NCBI GenBank assembly: GCA_963699225.1
Contig: OY969423.1
Location: 2,356,001-2,420,000 of the forward strand
Source: VRUE01 sp963699225
GTDB lineage: Bacteria; Actinomycetota; Thermoleophilia; Solirubrobacterales; 70-9
Direction of reading: 5' to 3'
DNA length: 64,000 bases
A program made the position numbers and the translations under genes. Below are positions 26,809 to 36,075 of this stretch, piece after piece (positions within the stretch are counted from its first letter, which is position 1; every line of letters begins with the position of its first letter). The notes beneath the pieces were generated by a model. It had not been told where the DNA came from. It did not search any database and saw only the letters and a program-made list of their open reading frames with translations.

Positions 26809-27553
26809 GCCCCGGTTTCTCCGGGTCTGGCAATGGGCCCCAGCCAAAAGGGACCTCGTCGTACTCGTAGCAGAGCAGCGTGTACTTCAGTAGGGCGGCC
26901 TCGGAGAGGATGGGCTCGATGAGCCGGTTGAACTGAGTGATGTCGGTTGCGCCGGGGCCGCTGCTCATGAGCTCCAACACGAACTGTGTCGAGTTTGCGT
27001 AGACGCGCTCGACGATCTGCGCCACCGGGCTGTCCGAGACGGCAAGTTGCAATCTTTCGAGTAGGTCTTTGACGTCCGGGGCGGTGTGTTCCTCGTCCGG
27101 GACGTCCACGACGATGAAGGTCCTAGTCCGTCCTTTCTCCTCGTATTCGTGGGAGCGTGCAAAGGTAGTGCGGCGGAAGTCCGCGGAGCCGTTGGGGTCC
27201 AGGGAAGGTCTTTCGTAGTTCGCGATAATCCCCTGGAACCGGCCGAATCTTCCTCCCCGCTCGTGTACCGGCTGGGAGTTGTGGAGGTTCGTATGTTTGA
27301 GGATTTCGCGTCGGATTTGGGAGATTATCTTTTTCTCGACGCCTGTCCTCACCTGTATGAAGACGGCCAGGTCCCAGTTGCCGATGATCTCGTACATCCC
27401 CGTCACCCAGAGGGATTCGGGCTTGGGCAGGTTCTCGTCCCAAGCGTTCCAGTGGCTGTGCTCTTTGATGATGTCCCGAATCAAATCGCGAGCCTGCGCG
27501 CCACTGGTGACGCTGAGGAGCAGAATCAGCGTGTTCGACCCCTGCTCGATCAC
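26789..27553 (-). CDS. Hypothetical protein
   Basis: 254 aa soluble protein, mixed alpha/beta, family not recognised. The N-terminal half (NTLILLLSVTSG..., GNWDLAVFIQVRT) has the strand-helix look of a ferredoxin-like sensory domain such as Lrp/AsnC ligand-binding domains, but this is weak. A second half with TFIVVDVPDE and YTLLCYEYDEVPF may repeat that fold. Convergent with the heme-oxygenase-like gene. Confidence 0.65.
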   Translation of the reverse strand: MIEQGSNTLILLLSVTSGAQARDLIRDIIKEHSHWNAWDENLPKPESLWVTGMYEIIGNWDLAVFIQVRTGVEKKIISQIRREILKHTNLHNSQPVHERGGRFGRFQGIIANYERPSLDPNGSADFRRTTFARSHEYEEKGRTRTFIVVDVPDEEHTAPDVKDLLERLQLAVSDSPVAQIVERVYANSTQFVLELMSSGPGATDITQFNRLIEPILSEAALLKYTLLCYEYDEVPFGWGPLPDPEKPGPTGRTR

Positions 27554-27617
27554 TCGCTCACCCTATCTCTCGCCTGGGCCGATTCGGCGCCGATAAGATT
27601 TTGCTTGGCAGTGCCTC

Positions 27618-27704
27618 GGAGGGGTGCCGGAGTGGTTGAACGGGGCAGTCTCGAAAACTGTTGGCGTCGCAAGGCGCTCGTGGGTTCGAATCCCACCCCC
27701 TCCG
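27618..27704 (+). tRNA. tRNA-Ser (CGA)
   Basis: 87 nt. Acceptor GGAGGGG pairs with CCCCTCC, discriminator G. Anticodon loop CTCGAAA gives CGA. Long variable arm and T-loop GGTTCGAATCC. A run of six T follows directly at 27705-27710 and can act as transcription stop. Confidence 0.95.
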
Positions 27705-27807
27705 TTTTTTCGCTTCCCTCTAGACGCTGTATCTGCCGCCGAGGTCAGTTCTCGGCGCGCTTAATGGCGCTCTCAGAGCCAATGTTGGCTCATACCACTC
27801 TCGTTCC

Positions 27808-27836
27808 TTGACAAAGCCAAACTCGTCTGTTTATCT
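27808..27836 (+). promoter_or_regulatory. Sigma-70-type promoter for the secreted-protein cluster
   Basis: TTGACA at 27808-27813, a 17-bp spacer, then TTATCT at 27831-27836. Perfect -35, optimal spacing and a near-consensus -10 in a GC-rich genome. It points to the collagen-like gene at 27984, leaving a leader of about 140 nt. Confidence 0.65.
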
Positions 27837-27914
27837 TTGCGGAGTCGTTTAGGAACCCGAGTGTCAGCTATGGGAACCAGCTCGTTTGAGCAGCGACGCC
27901 ACAGGGACATAACC

Positions 27915-27959
27915 GAGCCTCGAGGAAGCCGCTAAGGGAAGCGGCAGGCAGAGGGGCTC
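27915..27959 (+). promoter_or_regulatory. Structured 5' leader of the collagen-like gene
   Basis: Outer stem GAGCC (27915-27919) with GGCTC (27955-27959) encloses a perfect hairpin GCCGCT-AAGGGA-AGCGGC (27928-27945). It ends 24 nt before the ATG, just ahead of the AAGGAGAGAG ribosome site. No known riboswitch class was recognised. Confidence 0.4.
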
Positions 27960-27983
27960 ACGGGACAAGGAGAGAGATTTCAG

Positions 27984-28778
27984 ATGTTCTCGACGCTACG
28001 CACCCGCTTTGGCATACCCGGAGTGATCTCGGTCATCGCCCTAGTCTTCGCGATGTTCGGCGGCGCTTACGCCGCCTCCAACTCTTCAGGTGGCGGCAAG
28101 GCAACTGCTTCGGCCAAGGCCAAGAAGGGACCGCGTGGCCCCAAGGGTGCGACCGGCCCGGCTGGACCGCAGGGGCCTGCAGGCCCCCAGGGTCCGGCCG
28201 GCGGCAACGGCAAAGACGGCTCCAACGGAACCAACGGTGCGCCCGGAGCTCCCGGCGCTAGCGTCACCGCCACCGAACTTCAGGTCGGCGACGAGCACTG
28301 CGCCTACGGAGGCTCTGAATTCACCTCGAGTAGCGTCAGCACCTACGCCTGCAACGGCGAAGAAGGCGTCCAGGGTCCTCCTGGAGCGGACGGCTCGCCC
28401 TGGACCGCCGGCGGCGTCCTGCCCAAAGGCGCGACGGAGACCGGTGCCTGGTCGTTTAGCGGCGGCAACTCCAGCGGAGAAGCGTACGCCCCGATCTCCT
28501 TCACGGTTCCGTTGAGTGCCGGCCTGGAAGTGTCCAAAGTGCACTTTGTCGGTGCTGCAGGGGAAGGCGAGTGCACAGGGAGCGTGGCAACACCCAAAGC
28601 TCCCGAAGGCCAGCTGTGTGTCTACACAGCCGAAGTGACAGGCGCCACCCCCGGCGGGATCTGGAATATCCAAAACACCTCCGAAGGAGCCGGTAAGTCC
28701 GGTGCGTTCGTCTTCTTCAGCGGGGCGACCGCGGCGGCGACCCACGGCGTCGGAAGCTGGGCCGTCACCGGGTTCTGA
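27984..28778 (+). CDS. Secreted collagen-like protein
   Basis: 264 aa with an N-terminal hydrophobic export segment (about 12-30, IPGVISVIALVFAMFGGAYA). A collagen-like Gly-X-Y stretch runs from about residue 48 to 92 (GPRGPKGATGPAGPQGP and similar), then a short GPPGADG triplet island near 132, then a C-terminal beta-rich domain with four Cys. Good ribosome site AAGGAGAG. First gene after the 27808 promoter. Such proteins are likely extracellular fibres or stalked adhesins; role inferred. Confidence 0.85.
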   Translation: MFSTLRTRFGIPGVISVIALVFAMFGGAYAASNSSGGGKATASAKAKKGPRGPKGATGPAGPQGPAGPQGPAGGNGKDGSNGTNGAPGAPGASVTATELQVGDEHCAYGGSEFTSSSVSTYACNGEEGVQGPPGADGSPWTAGGVLPKGATETGAWSFSGGNSSGEAYAPISFTVPLSAGLEVSKVHFVGAAGEGECTGSVATPKAPEGQLCVYTAEVTGATPGGIWNIQNTSEGAGKSGAFVFFSGATAAATHGVGSWAVTGF

Positions 28779-28863
28779 GCCCCGGTTGCGCCCAAGAGAT
28801 CTAGACGGCAACTCCCAGGCTCGGCGAGACAGCCGGGCCTGGGCCCGACGAAAGCAGAGAAAG

Positions 28864-31800
28864 ATGCTCAAGAGCAGTGATATCGGACCACTAGGCAGGT
28901 CAACCACGAGGACGATCGCCGCCGCGCTCCTCCTGATCGGCACGCTCCTCTGCATCTGTGCCGGATCCGCTCAGGCCGCCAGGGTTCACCCCTTGCTCTC
29001 CCGCGAAGCGATGCCAGAAGAACATGACGGGGCCGCTAGCCTCGCCGTCAATCAGGCCACACACCATTTCTACATCGTGGTCTTCAACAGCTTCACAAAC
29101 GTCTTGCACCCCATCTACAACTTCCAAGCCAACGGGACGATCGACCCCTCCAATCCCAAGCTGATCACCCCCCCGGGATTCCAAACGTACCAAGTCACCG
29201 TCGACAACTCCGGCGGCGGCCACAACGGCTACATCTACGCGACGGATGTCTCCGGCAAAATCCAGCAGTTCGACCCGGCGGGTGCGCCGACCGCGGTTAA
29301 CATCACCGGCGCGGCGATTCCCCCCGATGGCACCCCACAAGGGGGAGGGCTGCCGCCAGTGGTCAACAAAGGCGACTTTGGGCCCCGTACGATCGCGGTC
29401 GGGCCAACGGGGAACATCTTCGCGACAGATAACTCGAACGGTATCGAGGAGTTCTCTCCGACGGGCACTTTCATCGCCCAGCTTGGGGTGGGCAACAGCA
29501 TCTTCGTTGCGAGCCCCTCTATCGCGCTCAACACGGCGGGTGACATCTACCTGGCCACCGGAGGCGAACACGCAGGTCTCTATGAGCTCAACCCTTCGGG
29601 CGAATGTATGCCAGTCAGCTGCGCGCCGATCGACCCGGCGTGGATGGATGGCATTGCGATCGATCGCTCGACCGGGCGGATCTACACGACCGGAGGAAAT
29701 TTCGGAGAAGGCGAGTTCAGCGAATACGGAGCGGATGGCACCCTGCTCGGCGTCACTCGCCCCAAGGGCCTTATTAACCCCGGAAGCATTGGGATCGACG
29801 AATCCTCCGGCAACGTCATCGTTGCCGACGGCGGCGACGGAGAATCCACCGTCCAGATCTACGGCCCGGTCGAAATCGTCCCCGACGTCGAAACGGAACC
29901 AGCCGAAGAAGTCACCGACCACTCGGCCACCTTCCAGGGCAAGATCGGCGCCGCCGAAGCCCCGGAAGCTACCTGCGCCTTCCAGTACGTCGATGAAGAA
30001 GGCTTCAAGGCTCACGGCTTCAACACTGCCGCCGAAGCCCCCTGCCAGCCCGAAGGCCCCTTCTCGGGATTGGCGATGAACTCGGTCGATGCCCACGTGA
30101 CTGGCTTGAGCGGCGGCACTACCTACCACTACCGGCTCCTCGGCACCAACGAAAACGGCTCCAACGCCGGGGAAGACGTGCCCTTCACGACGCTCGGGCC
30201 GGTCCTCGGCGAAGCAGCCGCCTCCGAAATTGGCGAGAGCGAAGTGACGCTCAGCGGCCTCGTCAACCCCCGCGGCGGAGAAACCACCTACGCGTTCCAG
30301 TACGTCACCCGAGCGCAGTTCGAAGCGAGCGGCTTCGCCGCAGCGACGAGCGTGCCCTCCCCGCCGGCATCGGTTCCGCTCGAGACTCACCTGCGCGGCA
30401 GCGTCGAAGGAGGATCGGAAACGGTGGTGGGCATAGAAGCGCTGGAAGGCGGACTGCTCGTCGGCCAGGAAATCAGCGGCCCGGGCATCCCGCCCGGAAC
30501 CAAGATCGCCTCGCTGAACCTCGCCAAAGGCACGCTGACCCTCTCTCAGAAAGCGACAGCATCGACCCCCAACGCCGAACTTACCGCCACGGGCTTTCAG
30601 CCGGTCTCGCAGCGGATCACAGGCCTCTCTCCCGACACCGCCTACCGCTTCCGCCTCACCGCGACCACGACCAGTGGGGAAACCGCCGGCTCGAGCTTGG
30701 GTGAGGATCTGATCTTCTCCACCTTCGCCCCGCCGTCCACTGGCCTGCCCGACGGCCGCGCCTACGAGCAGTCCAGCCCGACCGAAAAGGGCGGCGCCAC
30801 CATCCAGGGCGAAATCAACGCTGTCCAGACCTCAACGGATGGCAGCCGCATCACCTTCGCCTCCTACGGGGGCATCCCCGGCGGCGAAGGCCAGCAAAGT
30901 TTTGCCTCGTATATGGCTTCGCGCGCCGCTGACGCCAGCGGCTGGTCGACGCGGGGAATGTTGCCGCCGGCCTCCTACGGCCCCTTCGCCAACATCGTCG
31001 GCTGGGACGAAGACCTCGCCGACGTCTACACCTTCGCCGCCGAAGTGCCCGGCTCGACTCGGGTGTTGGATCGCTCGAGCGCTGACGGCTCGCTGAGCGA
31101 AGTCATCAGCATCGAAGGAACGCTCACCGGCAGCCCCCTCAGGTTCGCCGGTACCTCGGCCGGTGGTGCAGTGGCGCTGATGGAAAGCGAACGCGGCGAA
31201 GTGCTGCCCGGCGACCGCCCCGGCAAGCAGAACGCCTACGCCTATGACCGCGAAACGGGCGAGCTGGTCGTCGCCGGAGTGATGAACGACCTCTCGGTGC
31301 CACCAGGTGGCGCGATCGGCGGCCCCTATGACTGGTTCATCAAGAAAAGCACCACCGAACTCGGTGGCGGCGCCGACCTCTATTACACCCAAGCCGAGCA
31401 CGCGATCTCCACCGACGGCAAGAGGATCTTCTTCACCGCCGGCGGCAGCGGCCAGCTCTACGTAAGGCAGAACCCGCTGGCCCCGCAGAGCCCGATGAAC
31501 GGCGAAGAATGCAGCGAAGCCGCAACCAAGGCCTGCACGACCAGGATCTCAGCACCCGAAGAAGGAGTGACCGACCCCGGCACCCCGGCCGCTTTCTCCT
31601 GGGCCTCATCAGACGGCTCGATTGTCTACTTCCTCGACAAAGGCAAGCTGACTTCAGACTCGACCGCGGGCAAGGGCTATGACCTCTACCGCTACGAGCT
31701 CGGGAGCGGTCAGCTGACCGACCTCACGCTCGACAGCGCCGACCCGAGCGGTGCCCAGGTCGAAGGGATGCTGGGTATCGGCGCCAGCGGCGAAGATGCC

Positions 31801-32778
31801 TACTTCGTCGCCGGCGGAGCGCTGGCCAATGGGGCGGAAAAGGCGCCTAGTGGAGCAACCAACCTCTACGCCCTGCACGGTGATGAGGTCCAGTTCATCG
31901 GCCAGCTGTCGACGAACGAGAATGCCGCTGATGTCGCCAGTTGGTCTCCGCGCTCGAGGAACGTCGGCAACGGCGCAGTCGCCAACAGCGGCCGGGTTAG
32001 CACCGATGGGCAGACGCTGCTCTTCACCTCCGTGAAGCAGCTGACCGAATACCGCAACCACGGCACTCGAGAGCTCTACCTCTACCGGACGGGCAAAGGG
32101 GTCAGCTGCGTCTCCTGCGCCCCCTCCGGGGGTGCCCCGACCGGGCCGGCGGGGGTACAGCGCATTCCGCCCCTCGGATTCGCTCCCGTCCGCCTCTTCT
32201 CGATCATGACCCGCAACCTCTCCAGCGACGGCAAGCGGGTGTTCTTCGACTCCCCCGACCGGCTCGTCTCCGCCGATGAAAACAGCGTCAACGATGTCTA
32301 TGAGTGGGAGGCAAAAGGTGAGGGGAGCTGTGAGAGCGAAACCCAGAACGGCGGCTGCCTCTTCCTGATCTCCCCCGGCACGGGCGAACAGGGCTCCTAC
32401 TTCGGAGACGCCGATGCCGAAGGCAACAACGTCTTCTTCTTCACCCAGAGCCAGCTGGTGGCTCAGGACAAGGACCAGCTGGTCGACGTCTATGACGCCC
32501 GGGTGGGCGGGGGCATCGCCGCACAGAACGAAAGGCCCGTGCCGCCCTGCGAAGGCGAAGCCTGCCTCGGCACCGGCAGCTCGGGACAGACGGCCCAGAC
32601 GCCGGGGACCTCGACCTTCACAGGTCCCGGTAACCCCGCCCGTCCACCGGCTTGCAAGAAGGGACGCAGTCGCAAGCACGGCCGTTGCGTGAAGCAGAAC
32701 CACGCCAAGAAGAAGCACGCAAAGAAGCACCACAAGCAAAAGCGCGCCCAGCGCGCGAAGGGAGGGTCGGTCAGATGA
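28864..32778 (+). CDS. Giant secreted protein: NHL-like propeller, FN3-like and TolB-like modules
   Basis: 1304 aa from ATG 28864, chosen because a signal peptide follows (TIAAALLLIGTLLCICAGSA). Order of regions: an NHL/SMP-30-like propeller to about residue 330 (IAVGPTGNIFATDNSNGIEE); two fibronectin-III-like modules to about 640 (LSGGTTYHYRLLGTNENG, then LSPDTAYRFRLTATTTSG); a long TolB/PD40-like propeller with repeated SxDGxxxxF strands (SSDGKRVFFDSPDRLV); and a Lys/His-rich basic tail of about 40 residues. Stop overlaps the next gene (ATGA). Probably cell-surface; no catalytic residues recognised. Strong GAA preference for Glu. Confidence 0.8.
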   Translation: MLKSSDIGPLGRSTTRTIAAALLLIGTLLCICAGSAQAARVHPLLSREAMPEEHDGAASLAVNQATHHFYIVVFNSFTNVLHPIYNFQANGTIDPSNPKLITPPGFQTYQVTVDNSGGGHNGYIYATDVSGKIQQFDPAGAPTAVNITGAAIPPDGTPQGGGLPPVVNKGDFGPRTIAVGPTGNIFATDNSNGIEEFSPTGTFIAQLGVGNSIFVASPSIALNTAGDIYLATGGEHAGLYELNPSGECMPVSCAPIDPAWMDGIAIDRSTGRIYTTGGNFGEGEFSEYGADGTLLGVTRPKGLINPGSIGIDESSGNVIVADGGDGESTVQIYGPVEIVPDVETEPAEEVTDHSATFQGKIGAAEAPEATCAFQYVDEEGFKAHGFNTAAEAPCQPEGPFSGLAMNSVDAHVTGLSGGTTYHYRLLGTNENGSNAGEDVPFTTLGPVLGEAAASEIGESEVTLSGLVNPRGGETTYAFQYVTRAQFEASGFAAATSVPSPPASVPLETHLRGSVEGGSETVVGIEALEGGLLVGQEISGPGIPPGTKIASLNLAKGTLTLSQKATASTPNAELTATGFQPVSQRITGLSPDTAYRFRLTATTTSGETAGSSLGEDLIFSTFAPPSTGLPDGRAYEQSSPTEKGGATIQGEINAVQTSTDGSRITFASYGGIPGGEGQQSFASYMASRAADASGWSTRGMLPPASYGPFANIVGWDEDLADVYTFAAEVPGSTRVLDRSSADGSLSEVISIEGTLTGSPLRFAGTSAGGAVALMESERGEVLPGDRPGKQNAYAYDRETGELVVAGVMNDLSVPPGGAIGGPYDWFIKKSTTELGGGADLYYTQAEHAISTDGKRIFFTAGGSGQLYVRQNPLAPQSPMNGEECSEAATKACTTRISAPEEGVTDPGTPAAFSWASSDGSIVYFLDKGKLTSDSTAGKGYDLYRYELGSGQLTDLTLDSADPSGAQVEGMLGIGASGEDAYFVAGGALANGAEKAPSGATNLYALHGDEVQFIGQLSTNENAADVASWSPRSRNVGNGAVANSGRVSTDGQTLLFTSVKQLTEYRNHGTRELYLYRTGKGVSCVSCAPSGGAPTGPAGVQRIPPLGFAPVRLFSIMTRNLSSDGKRVFFDSPDRLVSADENSVNDVYEWEAKGEGSCESETQNGGCLFLISPGTGEQGSYFGDADAEGNNVFFFTQSQLVAQDKDQLVDVYDARVGGGIAAQNERPVPPCEGEACLGTGSSGQTAQTPGTSTFTGPGNPARPPACKKGRSRKHGRCVKQNHAKKKHAKKHHKQKRAQRAKGGSVR

Positions 32779-35700
32779 GGCGGCTTATCGCGGCAGTTGC
32801 GCTTCTTGGAGCGGCGACGCTCTTCCCGTCCGCGGCGATCGCGGCCGAACCCGGCATCGCCCCGGCCTGGACGATCTCGGTGGTTGCCTACCCGACGGCA
32901 TTCGAACCTGGCTCTGCCTATTCCAACTCCTCCCAAACCGGCCCCGGCTACCAGTTGCAGGTCTTCAACGTTGGCGGCAAAGCCACCGAAGGCGAATTCA
33001 AGATCGTCGACACCCTGCCGGCGTCGCTGAAACCCTCGGCGCTCCGAGGGCCGGACGGACTCTACGGTCGCGAGGGACATCGCACGGACATGAGCTGCTC
33101 GGTATCCGGCCACACGGTCACCTGCACCAGCGACGCGTCGGTCCCCCTGCAAGCGGGAGAACAGGCGAACGTGGTCATCCCGCTGGAAGTTGAAGCCAAC
33201 GCAGCGGCGACGGTGCTCGACAAAGCCGCGGTCGAAGGCGGCGGCGCGACGCCGCTTACGACCACCCAGGCGACGAAGGTCAGCTCCGAAATAAGCCCCT
33301 TTGGCTTCCTGAACGGCCCGGGGGGACTCTTCGGCTCGCTCACCAACGCCGATGGCTCGCCGACCACCCAAGCCGGCTCGCACCCCTACCAGGCGACGAT
33401 TGCCGGCTTCTACTGGAACGTCTACCGCGACCCCAACGGCATCTCCACGCAGCTCGCCTCAGGCGGCGGCGTGCACGAAGTGCTCGCCGAGCTGCCGCGC
33501 GGTGAGGTGGTGAATCCGGGGGCTGCGCCGCACTGCACCGAGGCGCAGCTCCACAACGGCGCAACCGGCTGCCCAACGGAGAGCCAGGTCGGCACCGCCG
33601 CCCTCACCATTTCGCTTACCGGAGACTTCGGCACCGGGGCCTCGATCGTCCCCCTCTTCAACATGGCCGCTCCGCCGGGCTACCCGGCCGAGCTCGCCTT
33701 CGAAGTTGTCGAAGGCCTCTATATCCACCTGCTCGGCCAGGTCAGCGCCGACGGCAGCTTTCAGCTCTCGGCCAAGGCTGCCGACATCCCTGCGATCAAG
33801 ACGATCGGCGGCGTGCGCACGACGCTGTGGGGCGACCCCAGCGCCGAAAGTCACGACGCCCAGCGTATCCCGTGCGTCTACGCGGCCGGCGGCGGAGGCC
33901 TCTGCCCCGCCGAACCCACCCACAAGGCCTTCGTCACCATGCCCTCCTCCTGCGGCGGTCCGATCATCACCACCGCCCACGCCGATAGCTGGGCTGAACC
34001 CGGCAACTTCGTCACCCGCTCCTATGAATCCACAGACCTGGCGGGCCACAAAGTCGGAGTGAGCGGCTGCAACCAGCTGCAGTTCGAACCGACGATCGAA
34101 TCCAAGCCGACGACCAATCTGGCGGATTCACCCTCGGGGTTGGACTTCGACTTGAAACAACCGCAGAACGAATCCTCCCAGGCCCTCTCCACAGCCGCCC
34201 TCAAGGACACCACTGTCACTCTTCCGGCGGGAATGGCCTTGAATCCCTCAGCAGGAGCGGGCCGGGACGGCTGTTCGAGCGCCCAGATCCGCCTCGCCAG
34301 CCCGATCGGAGCGGAACCGATCCGCTTCAAAGAAGAAAAGGCCGCTTGCCCCGACGCGGCCAAGATCGGCTCAGTCGAAGTGAAGACCCCGCTCCTTGAA
34401 GACCCACTGCAAGGAAGCGTCTATCTGGCAAAGCCCTTTGACAACCCCTTCGGCACATTGCTCGGGATCTACCTGGTGATCGAAGACGAACAGACGGGCG
34501 TAATCGCCAAGCTGCCGGGCAAGGTCGAAGCGGACCCGACCACGGGGCAATTGACCACGACCTTCAAGGAAAGCCCCGAGCTGCCGCTCGAAGACGTCAA
34601 GCTCCACCTCTTCAACGGCCCCAGGGCTGCACTCACGACTCCTGCGACCTGCGGCGAATACACCACCACCGCCAGCCTCACCCCCTGGAGCACTCCAGAA
34701 GGCGCGACGGTGCAGGAAGCCGACAGCTTCGCCACCACCGTCTCGCCCAACGGCGGCACCTGCCCCACATCTGCCTCAGCGGCGGAGAACCACCCCGCCT
34801 TCAGCGCCGGAACCATCTCCCCCCAAGCAGGCGCCTATAGCCCCTTCGTCCTAAAGCTCTCACGCGAAGACGGCACCCAGCGCCTCGCCGGCATCGACAC
34901 CACCCTGCCCAAGGGCCTGACCGGCAAGCTGGCCGGGGTGGCCCAGTGCTCAGAGGCAGGCATCGCCCAAGCGCTGGGCAGGACCCACAACGGCGACGGT
35001 GCCCTGGAGAAGCAGAGCCCATCGTGCCCGGCAAGCTCGGAAGTAGGAACAGCAGACGTAGCGGCAGGCTCAGGCATAACCCCGATCCACGTCGGAGCCC
35101 ACGCCTACCTCTCAGGCCCCTACAAAGGCGCCCCCCTGAGCGTCGTAGTGATCACCCCAGCAGTGGCAGGCCCCTTCGACCTCGGGGTCGTAACCACAAG
35201 GGTCGCCCTCTACGTCGATCCCGAAACGGCCAGGATCCACGCCGTCTCCGACCCCTTGCCCCAGATCCTCGACGGGATCCCCCTCGACCTCAGAAGCGTC
35301 TCCCTCGAGCTGGGACGCCCCAATTTCACCTTGAACCCAACGAGCTGCGATCCCTCCTCGGTCCTGGGCTCGGCCACCTCGGCCCTAGGGGGCAGCGCTG
35401 CTTTGTCCTCCCCCTTCCAGGTAGGAGGCTGCAACTCCCTCCCCTTCAAGCCCAACCTGGCGATCTCGATCAAGGGAGCGACCAAGCGTGGGGGACACCC
35501 CGCCCTGAAAGCAGTAGCCACAGCCAAACCAGGCGAAGCAAACATCGGCAGGGTCTCGGTAGCCCTACCCCCGACCGAGTTCCTCGACCAGGGCAACATC
35601 AAGACGATCTGCACCAAAGTGCAGTTCTCAGCCAACGCTTGTCCCGCGGCCTCGATCTACGGCAAGGCAACAGCGATCACGCCGCTGCTCGACAGCCCCC

Positions 35701-36068
35701 TGCAAGGACCGGTCTACCTGCGCTCCTCCACCCACAAGCTGCCCGACCTGGTGGTTGCCCTGAAGGGACCGGCCTCCCAACCGATCGAAGTAGTCCTCGC
35801 CGGCAAGGTCGACACCTTCCACAAGGGCCTGCGCAACACCTTCGAAGCAGTCCCCGACGCCCCGGTCACCAAGTTCGTCCTTGAAATGCAGGGCGGTCCG
35901 AAGAAGGGCCTGATCGAAAACTCAGCCAACATCTGCAAGGCCAACAACAAGGCCACGGTGCTGATGGACGGACAGAACGGCAAGGTGCGTGACTTCGAAC
36001 CGGTGTTGAAGACGAGCTGTGGGGGCAAGGGGCGCAAGGGCGGGAAGAAGGGGCACAAGAGGCACTAG
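32775..36068 (+). CDS. Large secreted repeat protein, paralogue of the 9972 gene
   Basis: 1097 aa from ATG 32775, which overlaps the upstream stop and begins a signal peptide (RRLIAAVALLGAATLFPSAA, cleaved after AIA). The first about 170 residues resemble a DUF11-type beta-sandwich (VFNVGGKATEGEFKIVDTLP). The rest consists of repeated modules with ACP(D/A)xxxIGxxxxxTPLLxxPLxGxVYL and LPxG motifs, each with paired Cys. The same modules occur in the 861-aa protein at 9972. Basic Gly/Lys tail (KGRKGGKKGHKRH). Translationally coupled to the 1304-aa protein. Function unknown; envelope or matrix role inferred. Confidence 0.8.
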   Translation: MRRLIAAVALLGAATLFPSAAIAAEPGIAPAWTISVVAYPTAFEPGSAYSNSSQTGPGYQLQVFNVGGKATEGEFKIVDTLPASLKPSALRGPDGLYGREGHRTDMSCSVSGHTVTCTSDASVPLQAGEQANVVIPLEVEANAAATVLDKAAVEGGGATPLTTTQATKVSSEISPFGFLNGPGGLFGSLTNADGSPTTQAGSHPYQATIAGFYWNVYRDPNGISTQLASGGGVHEVLAELPRGEVVNPGAAPHCTEAQLHNGATGCPTESQVGTAALTISLTGDFGTGASIVPLFNMAAPPGYPAELAFEVVEGLYIHLLGQVSADGSFQLSAKAADIPAIKTIGGVRTTLWGDPSAESHDAQRIPCVYAAGGGGLCPAEPTHKAFVTMPSSCGGPIITTAHADSWAEPGNFVTRSYESTDLAGHKVGVSGCNQLQFEPTIESKPTTNLADSPSGLDFDLKQPQNESSQALSTAALKDTTVTLPAGMALNPSAGAGRDGCSSAQIRLASPIGAEPIRFKEEKAACPDAAKIGSVEVKTPLLEDPLQGSVYLAKPFDNPFGTLLGIYLVIEDEQTGVIAKLPGKVEADPTTGQLTTTFKESPELPLEDVKLHLFNGPRAALTTPATCGEYTTTASLTPWSTPEGATVQEADSFATTVSPNGGTCPTSASAAENHPAFSAGTISPQAGAYSPFVLKLSREDGTQRLAGIDTTLPKGLTGKLAGVAQCSEAGIAQALGRTHNGDGALEKQSPSCPASSEVGTADVAAGSGITPIHVGAHAYLSGPYKGAPLSVVVITPAVAGPFDLGVVTTRVALYVDPETARIHAVSDPLPQILDGIPLDLRSVSLELGRPNFTLNPTSCDPSSVLGSATSALGGSAALSSPFQVGGCNSLPFKPNLAISIKGATKRGGHPALKAVATAKPGEANIGRVSVALPPTEFLDQGNIKTICTKVQFSANACPAASIYGKATAITPLLDSPLQGPVYLRSSTHKLPDLVVALKGPASQPIEVVLAGKVDTFHKGLRNTFEAVPDAPVTKFVLEMQGGPKKGLIENSANICKANNKATVLMDGQNGKVRDFEPVLKTSCGGKGRKGGKKGHKRH

Positions 36069-36075
36069 GGATCTT

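Noticed and set aside
27086..27811. Plus-strand frame running through the 26789 gene and tRNA-Ser(CGA)
   Set aside because: It reads through a tRNA gene and has no recognisable domain.
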